Source: Siniperca chuatsi
Taxonomy: Eukaryota > Chordata > Actinopteri > Centrarchiformes > Sinipercidae
Length of the DNA: 64,000 nt
Direction: 5' to 3'
Assembly (NCBI RefSeq): GCF_020085105.1
Contig: NC_058046.1
Coordinates: 14,101,175-14,165,174 of the forward strand
Positions 48,741 to 62,916 of the stretch are shown piece after piece; position 1 is the first letter of the stretch; each line of letters begins with the position of its first letter. The notes beneath the pieces are model-generated. The model was not told where the DNA came from. It worked only from the letters and a program-made list of their open reading frames with translations, and searched no databases. The position numbers and the translations under genes were made by a program.

Positions 48741-51700
48741 GTAAGTAAACATAGCGTTATTAAAGTGTCTCAGCGTCCATAAAGCCTCTTAGTTAATTTA
48801 AAAAAGAAAAAAGGATTTGGTTTGATTTTTCTACATACAGATCAATTAATCAAAACTCAGGTGGGTTAAATGCTTATTTGTTGGGGTTGCTGAGTGAGTG
48901 CACATGCATCATCTTGTCATTACATATATATTTCTGTTTGAAATGTTTGTTTTTATGGCAGGTGGTGTGATTTTATTATAGGTTATAGTTATTAAACATG
49001 AGAGACTCATATCTGTTAATAAAGTGTGGGAACCGCAGAGAATGCAGTGAAGCCTTGCTAAATTATGATTGTGCCAAGTAAGTGAGTTGTTAAAATGTGC
49101 AGTACCCACATATGAGCTGTTTTTGGCTAATGATGCAAGCGATAAGTGGAAACTGAAAGTCATTCTAACTGACCAGACAAACTTTAGCCCACTTAGAGTG
49201 CCAGTTTCCTCCTTCCACCCTGTCACTGCATCTGTATTCAGGAGAGCAGGACAGGTTACTTTTGCACATTAAGCAGTCAGGGTGATTTGTAGAGGGTCTG
49301 GACCAGGTGCAACCCCAGGAAACTTTGTCAGTATTTATGTCACATTAGTTCAACTGGTGAAGTTATATTCTCTCCCCTCCTCCTTAAAGTGGCCTGTGGA
49401 GGGCGATGACTCTGAATCAGCAGGTCCACTGTAGTTTAAGTTGAAGCTGGCTCTCCAGCACTCTTTCTCTCCCCTCTTTTTTAAGTGTCTAGACATGGCT
49501 CTTCCTCCAGTTCACTTAATCAAATGTTCAGAAATAGATCTGGCTTGTAAGCTCAGCAGGTGGGAAAGTACTTTAAGGTGTTTCTCATGTATAATCCAGA
49601 ACAGTCCTAATGAAACTTCATATTTACGAACCCCCACCCCCTGCTGTTTGTGTACCTTCCCCATTGTGATTGTGCCTTTCATGTGTGTGTGCTCTACCTA
49701 ACCCTCCTCTCACTTTATATTGTGTTTGTTTCCTGATGGCTTAGCTTTTTCTATTTTTTTTTTTTTTGCGAGAATGTGCTGTTACTCAGATAGGTTAAGA
49801 CTAAAGCCATCAAGGAACCAAAAACACACCACTGTAATTTTGGATAGTGCAAAAGCAGTGGCTTTTCAGGAAAACAGGGAAAAGGCCAACTCATTACCTT
49901 CTAACTCAAGGAAAGAATTTTTTGTTTTAAGGTTTTAACTAAAGCAAAAAACACTTTTAGTCTTCTAGTTTAGTTAAATACTACTGTGTTGTTTTTTTTT
50001 TATTTAGTTCAGGGCCTATAATAGGCAGCCTTTCTCTGTGATGAACATGATATGCAGGAAGTCAGTATGTTAAATCTGAATGATGGAAGTGGGTTTTTTT
50101 TTTTTGGCTGTGGTATTCAGTTTTAGCTGAGGCAGAGGCATCGCAGGATGGTTCTGACTGTTCTTTCTTTCACACATTACATCAAATATTGTAGAAATGA
50201 CAGTTTGTGAGGCAGAGGATGTCTTCAACCTTTCCAAGAAAAGTTGTTTCTCATCAGGCATGCTTCTGAATGGACTGAGGTGCACTGTTGTTGACTGAGC
50301 AGTGTGTTTCAAGAGCGTGCATGTAATGAACAAAGTGGTGGTTGGTGTGTCTTTTGTGAGGAGGGCCTAATGGTGTATGCAGAGGATGTGGTGAACTGTC
50401 CTGATTGCTGAGCAGCAGAGTGTGGAGTCTGTTCAGTGTGAACAGCAGTAACATGATCTCCAGATGATGATGATGCAGCGGGAGATAAGTAGAGCCAGTA
50501 CCACAAACCATACTTCAGTGGCCACAATCCAGTCCACTGTAGCAGTGCTGCAGCAAAGTGCTAAAGGGATGATGGGTAATCTTAGAAATTGTCTTTTTTT
50601 TGTACTGCAGTAGATAAGATTATGTAACATTTTTAATAATGTTACAGCAGGAACAGGAGCGTGTACTCTTAGTTTTCTCACTGAAAAGGGAGTTACCCAC
50701 AAAAATGACAGGTATGGCTCTGTCTATAATTATTTTGATGACACATGCACAATTTTATTTATATCTATCTATCTATAATATAAATAAAAACAATACAGAA
50801 ACTCATCAACCAACACCCTTTTTGACATCATTTGTTGTTGTTTGATATTTTCTCATCTCCCTAGTGACTGCAGCTATATCTTACCAACTGGGTGTGATTT
50901 GGAGAATGCCTAGAATGTTATTTCACTCTGCTCAGTCCAGGGAGAGGCTTGCTATTGCATTCTTCTCCTTTTTATTCAGTGTGTGTGTGCGTGTCCAGGT
51001 AGGTGCCGACCTGTCACTGTACTGCGTGACACACAGGGTAGAGTCAACAGTAGACTGCATCACTGACGAGGGCTGTGGAAAGTTCACACTGGTGTATGGC
51101 CACCAGCGAGAGCCTTGACAGGTGTGATTCATACCAGCAATATTCCCCCGCAGCCACAGTGGTTCATCTGAGAGTATTCCTTCGCATCAAAGCTCAGCGC
51201 TTAGAGCTTTTAGCTGAATGTATTGGGTCTGCTATGTCCATCAGCCATTCTTTCAGTATTAGCTTGTTGCAGAGTGCTTGTTCAGTTCAATCCAGTGGAT
51301 TTTGGCCCAGAGTTCAAGGTGAAGAAAAACAATCTCTGTTAAGAACTGTAGGTGGCCAGGTTTGGCTGCCAGACATTTTATTATACAGAGGTTTAGTCAG
51401 CTATATTCTTAGTTGATCTAATGCCATTCAGTTTTCATGAATATTTGATTTCCTCTACAGTACATATGGTAACAACTTGTTTTTCCAAACGTTTCATTCC
51501 TTGGTGCTAATTCTTAAGATTAGCTTTGTTAAACATAATGATGATAATGGTTTCCTGTAATACAAATATTTATTGTTTGGCCATTTCACTCTGCATGTTT
51601 AGCAGGCCATATATTCTTTCCATCTAAATCGTCCATTTTTTTCAGTTTTCAATATTAAAAACTAATATAACTGTCAACTTGACTACTGGTTGCCATAGCT

Positions 51701-52156
51701 GTGTTGTGGTGACATGCTGATCAAAGATAATGACTCATCAGGGTTGAGTCATCATAATCTTTGCCACACTCCAGTAAATTACACACACAGTTTCAGACTT
51801 GTGTTAGCAGGTTTCACTCCTTCAGCCCAAACTACCCATAACTTCATGTTACGGTAAACATACTAAATTGAAGATTACACATCAGTTAAGTGTTGTTGTG
51901 TGTCTACAAGCCTCAGCCTAAATGACACTAAGGCTCACTGCCCCTGACCACCAGGGAGTTCTACTGAGGCTTGTAGCACATGTCTTTTCTAATTTCCAGG
52001 CAAAGACAAATAAAAATACCTCTAATACTGTTTGCAGTTACACTCAGATCATATACAGCAAACACAATGAAACATGTATATTTATGTGAGGTTTTTTTTA
52101 TTTTTATTTATTTTTTTAACCAGCAGCGACAGTGTGTGGCTTTGATTGTTTTCACC

Positions 52157-52176
52157 GTGTGTGTGTGTGTGTGTGT
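52157..52176. repeat. (TG)n microsatellite in pdlim2 intron 1
   Basis: Ten TG units in a long intron. Confidence 0.9.
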
Positions 52177-54289
52177 CATCATGGCAAAATGTGGTCCTTG
52201 AGACACCTACTGTTGCAGGAACTACCACAAAAGCGGTTTTGAGTACTTTGCCACGTGTTTATGTCTCTGTGGACAGACTTTGTCAATGTGATAGTGTCAA
52301 AACCATGCAAGATGCAGTCACGAAACTTTACAGATGCGTAGTTGATCAAAATGAAGGCGAAGTTTAAAGATGGATGTGGTCTGACCCGTGACTGAGTACT
52401 CTTGGGTTGGAACGTCAACATGTTGATGGTGTCGTGGCTGGTGTGATCCCATTGCAAGATGGTCTCTAGTTTAAGTTCTGCTATGCATTAAGTATCCTAA
52501 TGTAAGAATAATCGACAAACTGTTTTCATCTTTATTCAATATAGAGTAGCATTAAATGTCAATACTATATCATGTGTCATATTTGTAGTTTCACCAAAAT
52601 TTAAAAGAAAATCAATATAGTTCTCTGCTTTTGACACAACTGATCCTTTATTTTTCACTACAAGCACAACATGTTATTGAAAACCTTTTGCAAATGAAAC
52701 CCTTGAGGCTCTCTGCATGTTGAAGCAATGAGTCTTGAATCCAACGTTCGGAAAGGCCTGTTCTTCCCCTCATACCTTCACTATCTCCTTTTGCTTGTAG
52801 GGACAGTCTCTCATAGATGTGTATAGTACCAAAAGGCCTGCAACATATAGAGTATGTACATGACAGGCTTAAACTTCCCCCAGAGAGCGAAAATGTCCCC
52901 ATGGAAACTGAAATACAGTCTGAGCCAAGTGATGCCTGGCCTTGTTTACCTTTTGAACATCTCTTCAATCCTGCCACCCCAAAGTGTACTTTATATGCAG
53001 AGTAGCAACACTGAGATTTGGGTCTCTGAATCCAAATATTTTTGTCCGTCTCAATAATATTTTGTGCCAGTACATAACATTCATTGTCCTAGGGTTTCCC
53101 TAAATTTTATTTTTGATTTGTTGGACATTCAGTTTAGTCCATCATGTGCTAGTAAAACTCTTCATTGAAACATAGTGATAAAATATTTGTGGGTTTAGCA
53201 GCTCTTTAGGGTGATCAGTGTGATCCTTTACTCTGGTGCACTGGTGGAGGAAACTCGATGTCCACCTGGCATAAATGCTTTGTTAAATGCTGTAAGGACA
53301 ATCGCATGTAAATACAAATATTAAAATGTTAGAAAATTGTGAAAAACCCGCATTACAATTTCCTGAAGCCCAAATTGATGCTATTGACTTGTTTTGTCTG
53401 ACCAACTGTCCAAAACCTAATGACATTTGGTTTCTTGTCACACAAGACAAGGAAAAGCAGTAAATCCTCACAATTTAGCAGCTGGAGTTAGGGAATGTTT
53501 GGCATTTTGTCAAATTTGAAAAATTACTATAGAGATTAATGAATCATCAAAGTAGTATTTTTCTGATTGATCAACAAATTGTCTCATTGCTGCAAAATAG
53601 TAGAAACACCTCCTCGTAATACACTTCAACAGCACAGTCTTCTATAGCCTCCAAAATTATTATAAAGTAGAATTGACGCATTTTTAAAACAGTTTTAACA
53701 AAAACTGAATGTAGGATTTATTGCAGTGCTGTTATATCAGTCTACATTAGGTTTAACTTGGTCTACCTAATAAACTCGCAACTGAGTGTATGAACCAATG
53801 GATAAACCTGTCTAGGAAATGTGGATGCTGCCTCTTGTAGTCTGTCAAACTTGATACCTTGCTGTTTGTTGGTATGCACAGTAGGAATGCAGGTAAGTCG
53901 TAAACCTGTCCATTGTTAGTCGGAAGTAAGAGTATTTCACTACACCTACAGTATCATTCTCCTCACGCTGATCTCCTGCTGTGCAGCTGATGCTGATCTG
54001 TGAGCCATAGAAATGACTTAATGACTAGAATTCTTCTCATTGTGTTGGATGTGTAGAATTGCAATGCCAAATTGGCTTGGCAGCAAAAGCAGCGAGATGT
54101 CACCAGAACAGAATTCACCTTTTTTATGTGTTTTGGCAGCTGCCCAACAGTTCTTTTGTGTGATGGTGAGGTTTCATCAAACTGTGCACTTTGTTTTATG
54201 TGAGCAGCAGTGCATTGTGTAGTCTTAAAACCTCATCAGCAGCCAATTAAGCACAGCCCATGAGTGTGCCACTTATCCTCACTACTACT

Positions 54290-54780
54290 GTGTTGTTTTT
54301 CTTCTCCACTGTTTGTCAGCTCTGCCGTATACTTTCACGATCTTTTCACTTTGACATTATCCGCCACTAGTGTTTTTATGATGCTAACAGTGAACGTTTA
54401 CGCAGAGAATTAGCAGGGTGCTCGGTTGATAATGGCCGCTCTATAGGAGAAACTGCAGAAGCTCATGGAACTAATTGACACCCCCAAAGGCTGGGAAACT
54501 TTGGGGCGGCTGCTCCCTGTCATTATCACAACTGCACTTATTTCTGGAGGCCACAGCAATTAAGAGACCCTAATGATGGTGCGCCCAGTAACCCTGCTAA
54601 TTGGCCCAGACTGTTAATAACTAACTGGGTCTGCACTGCGTGTCCCAAACACTTGTGGAATGTGCGGCTGATGAAATGGGCCACTGTTTGGAGGGATTTA
54701 AGGGAGTAGCATGGCTGATGTCCTAGATCCACTTTACATGGGTCTGTGATTTCCACAAGTTTTCCTTGCCTGCTCCTCAT
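54290..54780. promoter_or_regulatory. Possible conserved noncoding element in pdlim2 intron 1
   Basis: A roughly 500-base stretch of high complexity and balanced composition within AT-rich intron. It holds many homeodomain-type cores (CTAATTGACA, GCAATTAAGAG, GCTAATTGG, TTAATAACTAACTGG). No open frame or repeat explains it. Proposed as an enhancer on texture alone. Confidence 0.25.
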
Positions 54781-55827
54781 ACTTTTAGAATACTTTTTTA
54801 GTCACTGACAGGCTTTTATTACTTCATTTATGGACCTTGAGTAAGATTTATAATTCCACTGTTGGCCACAGTATTTATTTCTGTCCATACTGTCTGAAAT
54901 GATGATAATAAATACAATACCAAAAAGTCCAAATTAAAGTGTAGTTGCATGATGATCTGGAAAACAAATCCAGCATGGCATTGTGTCTCTGTAGAAAGGA
55001 ACAGTCAATTACTGGGTGTAAGTTCTGCATTTACTTTCAAAGGTTGATGCAAGACCAAGATTTGTGTTGTGAGTTAAGCAACAGATGACTTTCAGTTTTG
55101 GGTGTTGACATTTTATTTTTCGAGAGAAGTTGTCTCTACTTAAAATTGCTTATGCCATTGTCTACTCATACACCTATATATTACTTGTTACACTAATGTC
55201 TTCGGCTAAAATAAATGCACATCTGTGTGTGTGCTCAACCCATCATCACTGTACGCCACAGAGCTCTGTCTCCGCATGAAGTCATACAACAGACACGCTT
55301 CATCCACAGCTATGAGCAGCGTTTGAGTAAAACTGGCAGTTGATTAGAGGTTATCTGCAAGTCGAGAAGAACATCAGCATAATTATTGCAATGCTTTAAA
55401 CCATATTCCGCTCTGGTTTTGGCCCACTAATATCTTAGAAGATAGTGTAAATGCTAACACTGAGTTTAGTTAATTATCTGGGTCTGGATGTTCAATGACA
55501 GTGGTGGAAAATACTGCTTGAGACACCCTTTCAAAACAGTTAAAGGTTTATTGAGCATTTTATTGAGAAACTTTCAGTTATTGCCAACATCAGTATCATG
55601 TCTTGTAACCCGTTTGATTACCCTTTAGCACCTTGCTGATCGGGACATTATCATCCTTGGATCGATGCTGTTCATGTCAGCAGTGTTCACTGATAACTTG
55701 AGAATTTGACACTGAGTGACTTGTTGGGAGGAATGCCTAAACACAAACCCAGCACATGCAGGTATTTTGTCATAAAGCAGTTACTCAAGCAACATGAAGC
55801 TGGATAGCTAATAATCGTTGCCAGGTC

Positions 55828-55900
55828 AGCACACAGTACACAGTATTAGCAGCACACAGAGCAAGACAGCAGCAAGACAGTATTAGTAGCACACAGTATT
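55828..55900. repeat. Short imperfect tandem repeat
   Basis: The unit AGCACACAGTA/CAGTATTAG recurs about three times with CAAGACAGCAG insertions. Confidence 0.6.
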
Positions 55901-56455
55901 TACTCATATGGATCCTCATCTTTGTACGTCTACACAGATAAGCTCATGCAGAAGGTTTCACAGACTGCTGGAGAAAATCTACATGCTACAGACAATAGCA
56001 TACGCCACACTGTCATCACCATAATTTTTTGAAAACTCAATCCTCACAGTAATTAAAGATCTACATCCGGGGGATCTGTTACTTATCTGGTCATGTAGCT
56101 GTGTAGGTTTGTGATGGATGAAAATGATTAACAAGGCATAACAGAATCATGAGCCTTAACATACAACATGATAGTCAATGCTGACTGTCAACCCCAAAAT
56201 ATTATCAGATGAAGTGATTTGTCCCATATGGAAAAGATCAGCAAAAAGGCCTGTGGATGATGTTACAGTATGATTTGTTGTTAATATTGCATTAATGCCT
56301 TTACAGAAAATTCTTGTCTACAAGAGAATAGAACAATCAAAACTCCACACATGGTTTCACTATACATTGGCGCCTCCAATGAGTTGATTTTAAACACTAG
56401 ATTTACAGTTTTAGATTCACAACATACTTGGTGGAAAGCAGAATCTGTTATATTA

Positions 56456-56476
56456 AAAAAAAAAAAAAAAAAAAAA
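56456..56476. repeat. Poly(A) tract
   Basis: About 20 A residues followed by CACACACC. It may be the tail of an old retrotransposed copy, but no body is recognised upstream. Confidence 0.8.
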
Positions 56477-57104
56477 ACACACACCAAGGAACTACAGATT
56501 TACAAAACAATAGAATTGTTAAACACGTTTATTTACATATACAGCCCATTCTTATAAACATGTCTTAAAGGGCTACCCTACTACATGTCATATCCTACTA
56601 CACCACTGTTTACTGTATACATATGTTAAACACAATGGTCACAGTGAAACCCAGAAACATTCAGCCCCTTGTATATTGTGCTTGCACAACTTTTTTTTTT
56701 TTGCGTTTATTTTCCTTGTCTCAAAAGAGCATTTGGGTTTAATGAAAGGCTTTGGCACTTTAGCAATGTTAGACATGTGTCTTTGGTTTCAGATTCTTCC
56801 CATTCTCATTTGATGTGGTTACACAATCCATGTCAAGGGGACTTAGGCCAGTGGAAGTGGCGTGTTGCCGGAGATGAAGGACGGCTTATGCAAATGTTCA
56901 CTGTCTTCACCTGTTGATCTAATGTTAAGCCTGGCCAGCAGAAACACGGCTTTCTGATGAAAACATTCAGCCATGCACATGTATATGTTCCACATTTTAC
57001 TCTCACTCAATCTTATGTTTAGTGTCTCCTTTTTATTTTTTTAATTTTTTTAAAAACATTTTTTTCAGGGTTTTGACCAGAGTGTGTGCTGACCTGATCA
57101 CTAA

Positions 57105-60100
57105 ATGGCGCTGACAGTGAACCTCATCGGCCCTTCACCATGGGGCTTCAGAATATTTGGAGGAAGGGACTTCAAGAAGGCCATAACTGTATCAAAGGTA
57201 CTCGTCAACAGTCGCCATGTTGCTGAACCTCAACACACCTTATCAAACCATATCCTCTGCTTTTGTAAAAGCACAGCCTGTAATGGCATGTCATGCAAAG
57301 TCAACTTCCTCCTTACTACGTTTCTTTTCTTGTCTTTGTTTGTGTCCGTGGGCTGCTTCGTACTTATTTCCTTGACTACTAAACCTGTTAGAATAGAATG
57401 GAAGTAGATTACATTAGAAGGAAACCACTGATTACAGTTACAGTGGAAGCTGAGGTGGGAGGTGAGGGGTTCCTGATCCCAGAGTGCATTGTGAGTGTGG
57501 GTTTGTGTTTCTGTACTAATGTGTGTGCATTACCACGTGCGTCAGTAAATTTGTACTTTAGCATGTGCATGTTGGTTTTTACTGACCATATTTTCCCAGT
57601 CACATTTTTTAAAGGGGGGGGGAGATGGAATAGAAGAAGCGGAAACGTTACCACCGTAAGCAGACAGGACACGGTAAACACCACCAGGAAACTCAGACTT
57701 CAGCATACCAGAGACACCCAGTTCTGCTCACTGCACATCCTGGTCCTACATCACCACCTCAGCCTGGATTTTTCCAGTGAGATTTCCCCAGTAGGTCCTC
57801 AGACCCATAAAGGATAAATTATGGCAAAACCATGGCAGGGTACCAGTGCTTCACAGACTTCAAAAGCAAAAACAGGTCTTCTCATAAATAATGGGCTTTA
57901 AACACCAGTACATTTGCTTGTCTCGAATATCAAACGGGTTCTCTGAAGTGACAGGCATTCCTGCTGAGGGAGAAACTTTATCACAGAAATTGGTTTACAA
58001 AGCCCATTTTGAGAAACTGCTTCTCCCACCTTGCAGTTAAGCAGCTATAGGGTGACCATCTGAAGTGGTTGGCGCTCGGCACAGAGACGTCACGGATGCC
58101 CTCTTTAATTCCTCTTGGCCTAAAAGATAGCTTGCCCCTGATTCACTCGGGCACAAACCCCAACTGCTCTTAGTTTATGTGAAACCGGGCATGTCCTGAT
58201 CAGAAAAGGCACGCACGATTGTGGGTCACCACGGCAACGCTTAATTGCCTCTTGAGTGGGCCCATAGACATAGCACCTCTGCCCTCTTGCCTGGCTAGAC
58301 TGACAAACAGCCTATTAACTGGCATTCTCTTTGCATCCATTTTTCCGCTAGATATGTAAGAATGAGACTTTCATGCTCTTTGCTTGGCACTTTATTTATT
58401 TTGTTTTGCATTCTTTGTTTTATTGCCTCTCTCTGTTTTTTAATTGTGAGGCGAGCACGGTTTGTGGCAAATGTCATACTTCTCTCTAAAGTTTAAGCAG
58501 TTGCAGCATCAACGTCCACATCTTGCCTTTTTGTTTTAGTAAGCCTGTGTGTTTGGGCCTGTATGCCTGGGACACAGGAACCAAGCTGAAAGTGGTGGCT
58601 AGGACGTTATGTTTCGGCCCATTAGTATGGAATTCCCTCTAATGTGGTGGTATAGCATTGGCTTTGACATGCGGTGAGGCTGGTTGCAAAGGTCAGGCCC
58701 AGTCAAACCATAAAGTAGTGTCACACGAATGACTTCTCCCCGAGGGTGTCATGAATCTGTCCGCTGTTGACCGGCACTGCCTCATTCCATGTGTGTGAAA
58801 CGCTGTGGCGTCTGTTGGTATTTACTCTGAGTGTTATGAGTTGTAGACAGAGACAGTTGGAAGAGTGTGGCAAATGTGTGAAGCAACTCGTCAACAGGTC
58901 TTCTTCTTTACTCATTTGTTGATGCGGAGTGTCAGCCACTGACAAGCTGTCCACACAGCCATAAGATACAGAGTTGTTTATGCTTGCCAGATGGATAGCA
59001 TCCACGAAGTGTTATGTTCAGATCAGGATCTGGGCCCAGTAATACATGACTGGAGCTCATTCTTCTGTTCAACAGGTCAACGGGGACAGCAAGGCAGAGC
59101 AGGCAGACCTGCAACCTGGTGACATTATCTTGGAGATCAATGGGGAAAACACAGCCGACATGCTGAACGTGGAGGCCCAGAACAAGATCAAGAACTCGAA
59201 GACCCAGCTGCAGCTGGTGGTGGAGAGGTACGCTGTCATGCAGATCTGCTATAGAACAAAAATATTCCTGCTACCATGACTTGTAGTTTTTATGTTGTGT
59301 ATATTTTGGATTTATAAACATAAAATACATACAATACAGTGCCATGCAACCATCTGCAGAATAGTTCTCCATATGAATACCTTTCTGTGCAACCAGTCGC
59401 CCTAGCTTCCAACTTTTCTTTAAGCTGTTTTAAACTTTATCATGCAAGCACTGTACAAACAAAACAAGTGATTGTAATCAGGGGAAATGCCAGCATGTAT
59501 GATAGCCACACAGTTCCCTTCCCTGGTCCTTCTTAATAAACCCTGTTTTGCGATTTGCCAAGACCTTGTTTGGATGACAGGGAGTTGGCTACTAAAAAGG
59601 TTTTCCTTTGAGCCAGGACTGCTCTTGGCTGGCATTTTGATTTGATCCACCCTAAATTCTCATTTCTTGTCACTGTTGAAACCCCCCCATCTCTCTCTTA
59701 TTGCATGCAGACAAGCACACACACTTGCGCACATACTTCTTCCTTGGATGTCCTACATCCATGTGAGTGAATTTTTCCCTGCTGACCTCATGTCTCCCAC
59801 AAAGCCAGAAACACCATTACTCCTTGCTTGCCCAGGACAATGCCACTATGTAGTTCTGCCATGTCTTTAATCCCACCCTGTTAACTGTCAGTGGTTTTCA
59901 GCACCAAGACTCCTATGTACCTCACAGGCTCCTGTCTTAATGGCACCCATCAAGCATATTACCTATTTGAATTACATTCAGACAAGCTCTCAAGAGGTTT
60001 TGTAATTGAGTAACACAAATCAGCAATGTTTAATTTGTTCTCTGCTTAGTTGAGTGCTCCGTTTTTCCAGCTAAACATCTGGTTGGCAGTTTATTCTCAT

Positions 60101-62916
60101 TAAACCAGCAGTGAAGTGGATACTGGCAGTTATCACACTGATTGTGTTGCCCACTGGAAGAGGCTGGCATCAAAAATGTTTTTTAGATGTCTGCAACTGT
60201 ATTCAGAGGCAGTGGTTTATTGTTGGTGCATCCAACGACATGTTTGTCCCAGACTTTGCTAACTGGGGTTATTTTTAAATGACAAAGCAACCACACCATC
60301 ACTATCTTGTAATTGACCCTGGGCTTTGTTTGCAGCTTTTTGTTTGGACTTCATTGTTCATTGACGCCTTTTTGGATCACGTTGACCAAAGCATTTGCCT
60401 CTCTGTGATCCTGTTGCTCTCTCTAATGGAGTTAGCTATCAGCAGCTAGCATAAGTCATCTAATTTGATCACCAAAGATTCAGAACACTTACTGGGGGAA
60501 AAAGCTCCACAAAAATCCCTTTTAACATTTAAAAACAAAAAAAAAAAAAACTTTTTGGCACCAAAAACGATAGTGCTTGAAAGTTGCCGTCAAATTTCTG
60601 GTCAGATTTGTACTTTTTTGTTTTACTTATTCCTTAGTCTAAATGTTGCCATTTTTATTTAGGCGGAGTTCTTGTGTGTACTTGTTTGGACAGCAGTGAA
60701 CATTTGAGAACTTTTGCTTATTTTTGCCAACTGTTCACTTTGGCAACATTACCGAAACATACCAGCACTAATATATAAAAATATTTCCAATGATACCAAG
60801 TCCTATAAAGCAGTGCCTTGTCCTAAATACTGGTCACAGGTTGTTACAAAGTCTGTTACTATTGCTTCTTATGGGTTTGAATCCTCTTGAACTATGGTCA
60901 GTATTAAGATTTTTTTTTTTTTTTAATATTTCAGTTCTCAGAATGGAGAGGTATTCTCACAATGCAAACGTTTAAAGAATCTGGCTTGTTAACTCCAGAT
61001 CCCCTCAATCACAGCTGTGAACAGCTAGTATCAGCAAATTGTTTCAAGTGCTGATTTATGCCAGTTTGGCATCTCTGTGGTATAAAGTCACAGTTAGCAT
61101 TTTCACCAGAAGCAAAGTCTTCTTCTATAAAGGAGACCTGTAACCAGAAGTCATTAGTTATAGACTACACACTGATCTGATCACTGAACTGAAATACATT
61201 TCATTGTCTTAAGACCAAGCCTTCCTCTGGTGTTCTGATCTACATGGTAGAAAGTGGAAGTTTAAAGCACAAGGTGAGAATTTTTCAGATGTACAGTTCC
61301 TAATTCAAAGCAATGAGTTTTTCAGGCCTGCCACATTAATATCTCCTATGGGAAGAATTGTCTTACGGCTACTGTATCAGTTTTCGTCGTCTTGCCGTGT
61401 CTCTCTTGTACACAGTACGTGGAGCCCAGGCCACGAGAGGTGTGTTTGTGGGTGATTTACCACAGGCATCCTGGCCTTCCTGTGTGCCTCATTACCCCAG
61501 GCTCAACCAGAAGCCAGTCAGCCTCTGGCCCTGCAGCCAGGGGGGCACTGTGTGTTTGCATTGGCGCTTATACTGCCCATATTTTTTTACCATCCAAATT
61601 CAGTGATGGAATTGCTCACAGAATGTGTTTAAGAAAGTAAAACAAAAGTGACTAGTTGGAAAGAAGAGATCCATCGGGAGAATATTTTCAAAAGTGGGAC
61701 AGGGTCTGCAGTACTTGTCTTCTGCAGTAATCTCCAAGATTAATGGGAACATACCAATGGATGCTTGCCCGGACATTAGCAAAAGGGATGTCAATTTTAT
61801 TTTTTTTTATTTATTTATTTTTTTACTAGCCTGCACTTCAAATTAAGTTCACGTAGACTTATGACCCTCAGAAAATCATCACAACTCAGCATTTTTCCTT
61901 GCAAGCTCTTGAACATGATATTACATACTTTTGGGATCAGCTTATCCTAACATTTAGACCAGTTTTACATACCTTGCTGATTTATTTAACGAGAACTTCC
62001 TTACTGCCTTGGTTGATTATTTTCCTGTTTTTTAAATTCAGCAGAGATGGGATCAGATTTTATCCTACATGCTACATAGATGGAGAATGAAACTTTGGGT
62101 AGTCAGATATTATCAATGTTGACAGTCAATTGATCTGTGATTTTCTGTCTTTCAAGACGTGAACCTCTAAGCCCCGGACAGACCAATGGCATCAGCACCC
62201 CTGAGCAGCTCACTGGACGCTTCCAGGTCAGTGCAGCTCCACAGGAGCTTTAATCTGTCTACACTTTGTCTTGATGACTGGATATCAGATGGCAAACTGA
62301 TGTCCAGAACTGTATTCTCCATATCTTTTTGATCTACATCTTTGCTCACAAGTGTCTGTGTTATTTGGATAATGTATTGTTTTGACTAAATACAGTATAC
62401 TATTTCATTTCTACTAAAGCATGTACAACCAATCTGTTTATTACATATCTGCTTATGTCACTGTCCTCAGATGTAAGCAATACAAGACATTGCAGTGATT
62501 TAGTATTTCTTCTTGTGTTTTTATTGCGATCATAATGAGTCCCAAATCACTGCCTACAATACATGGTGATACTGTATACAAAATCTGTAGACCTGTTTGA
62601 GGATACAACATTTACTTCTATGTACTTGTGTGTGTGTGCGCTGACATTCTCACAGGTGTCCATTATGCTTTCACTACTTGTATGGCAAAAATGCAGTAGT
62701 AAAGATTAAGTTATGTTCAACAGATACTAATGCTATAACATTCCTCTGACGTGATGTTATGTAGGAGGCGGTAATAGTGAGTCGAGATGAGAATCAGAAC
62801 TACAGAGAGTACACCATCGCCAGCCCTGCATCGCTGTCCCCTGGACCTTATTCACCAGATCCTCCTGCCAGCCCTGATGGGAAGAGGGAGAGGCTGACAC
62901 CAACCACCAACAAGAG
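57105..62916 (+). CDS. pdlim2: PDZ and LIM domain protein 2 (3' end outside window)
   Basis: Actin-associated PDZ-LIM adaptor (mystique/SLIM family; in mammals also promotes turnover of NF-kB p65 and STATs). Coding exons in the window are 57105-57197, 59076-59227, 62157-62226 and 62765-62916, joined in frame into 155 residues. The exon with the start begins at 57069 and carries a short 5'UTR. The PDZ domain spans about 3-82, with the PWGFRI carboxylate-binding loop (12-17) and QPGDIILEINGENT. The following segment SPGQTNG...EQLTGRFQ is a PDLIM2 signature and rules against PDLIM1 and PDLIM3. A serine/proline-rich linker (ASPASLSPGPYSPDPPASP) follows. The LIM domain must lie past 64000. Adjacent and co-oriented with sorbs3, as in mammals. 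Intron 1 is about 8.3 kb. Confidence 0.93.
58225..58238 (+). promoter_or_regulatory. RFX X-box in pdlim2 intron
   Basis: GTCACCACGGCAAC fits the X-box consensus GTNRCC-N2-RGYAAC at every position. It is inside a GC-richer, repeat-free block (about 58060-58310) in the intron after the first coding exon. Binding is inferred. Confidence 0.45.

Noticed and set aside
61392-61640. GC-richer open frame in a pdlim2 intron, possible extra exon
   Set aside because: A weak acceptor exists near 61416, but there is no matching donor or family similarity, and the flanking exons already join in frame.
57105-62916. Calling the PDZ gene pdlim1 or pdlim3
   Set aside because: The SPGQTNG...RFQ segment after the PDZ domain and the MALTV start are PDLIM2 features, and the neighbour is sorbs3.
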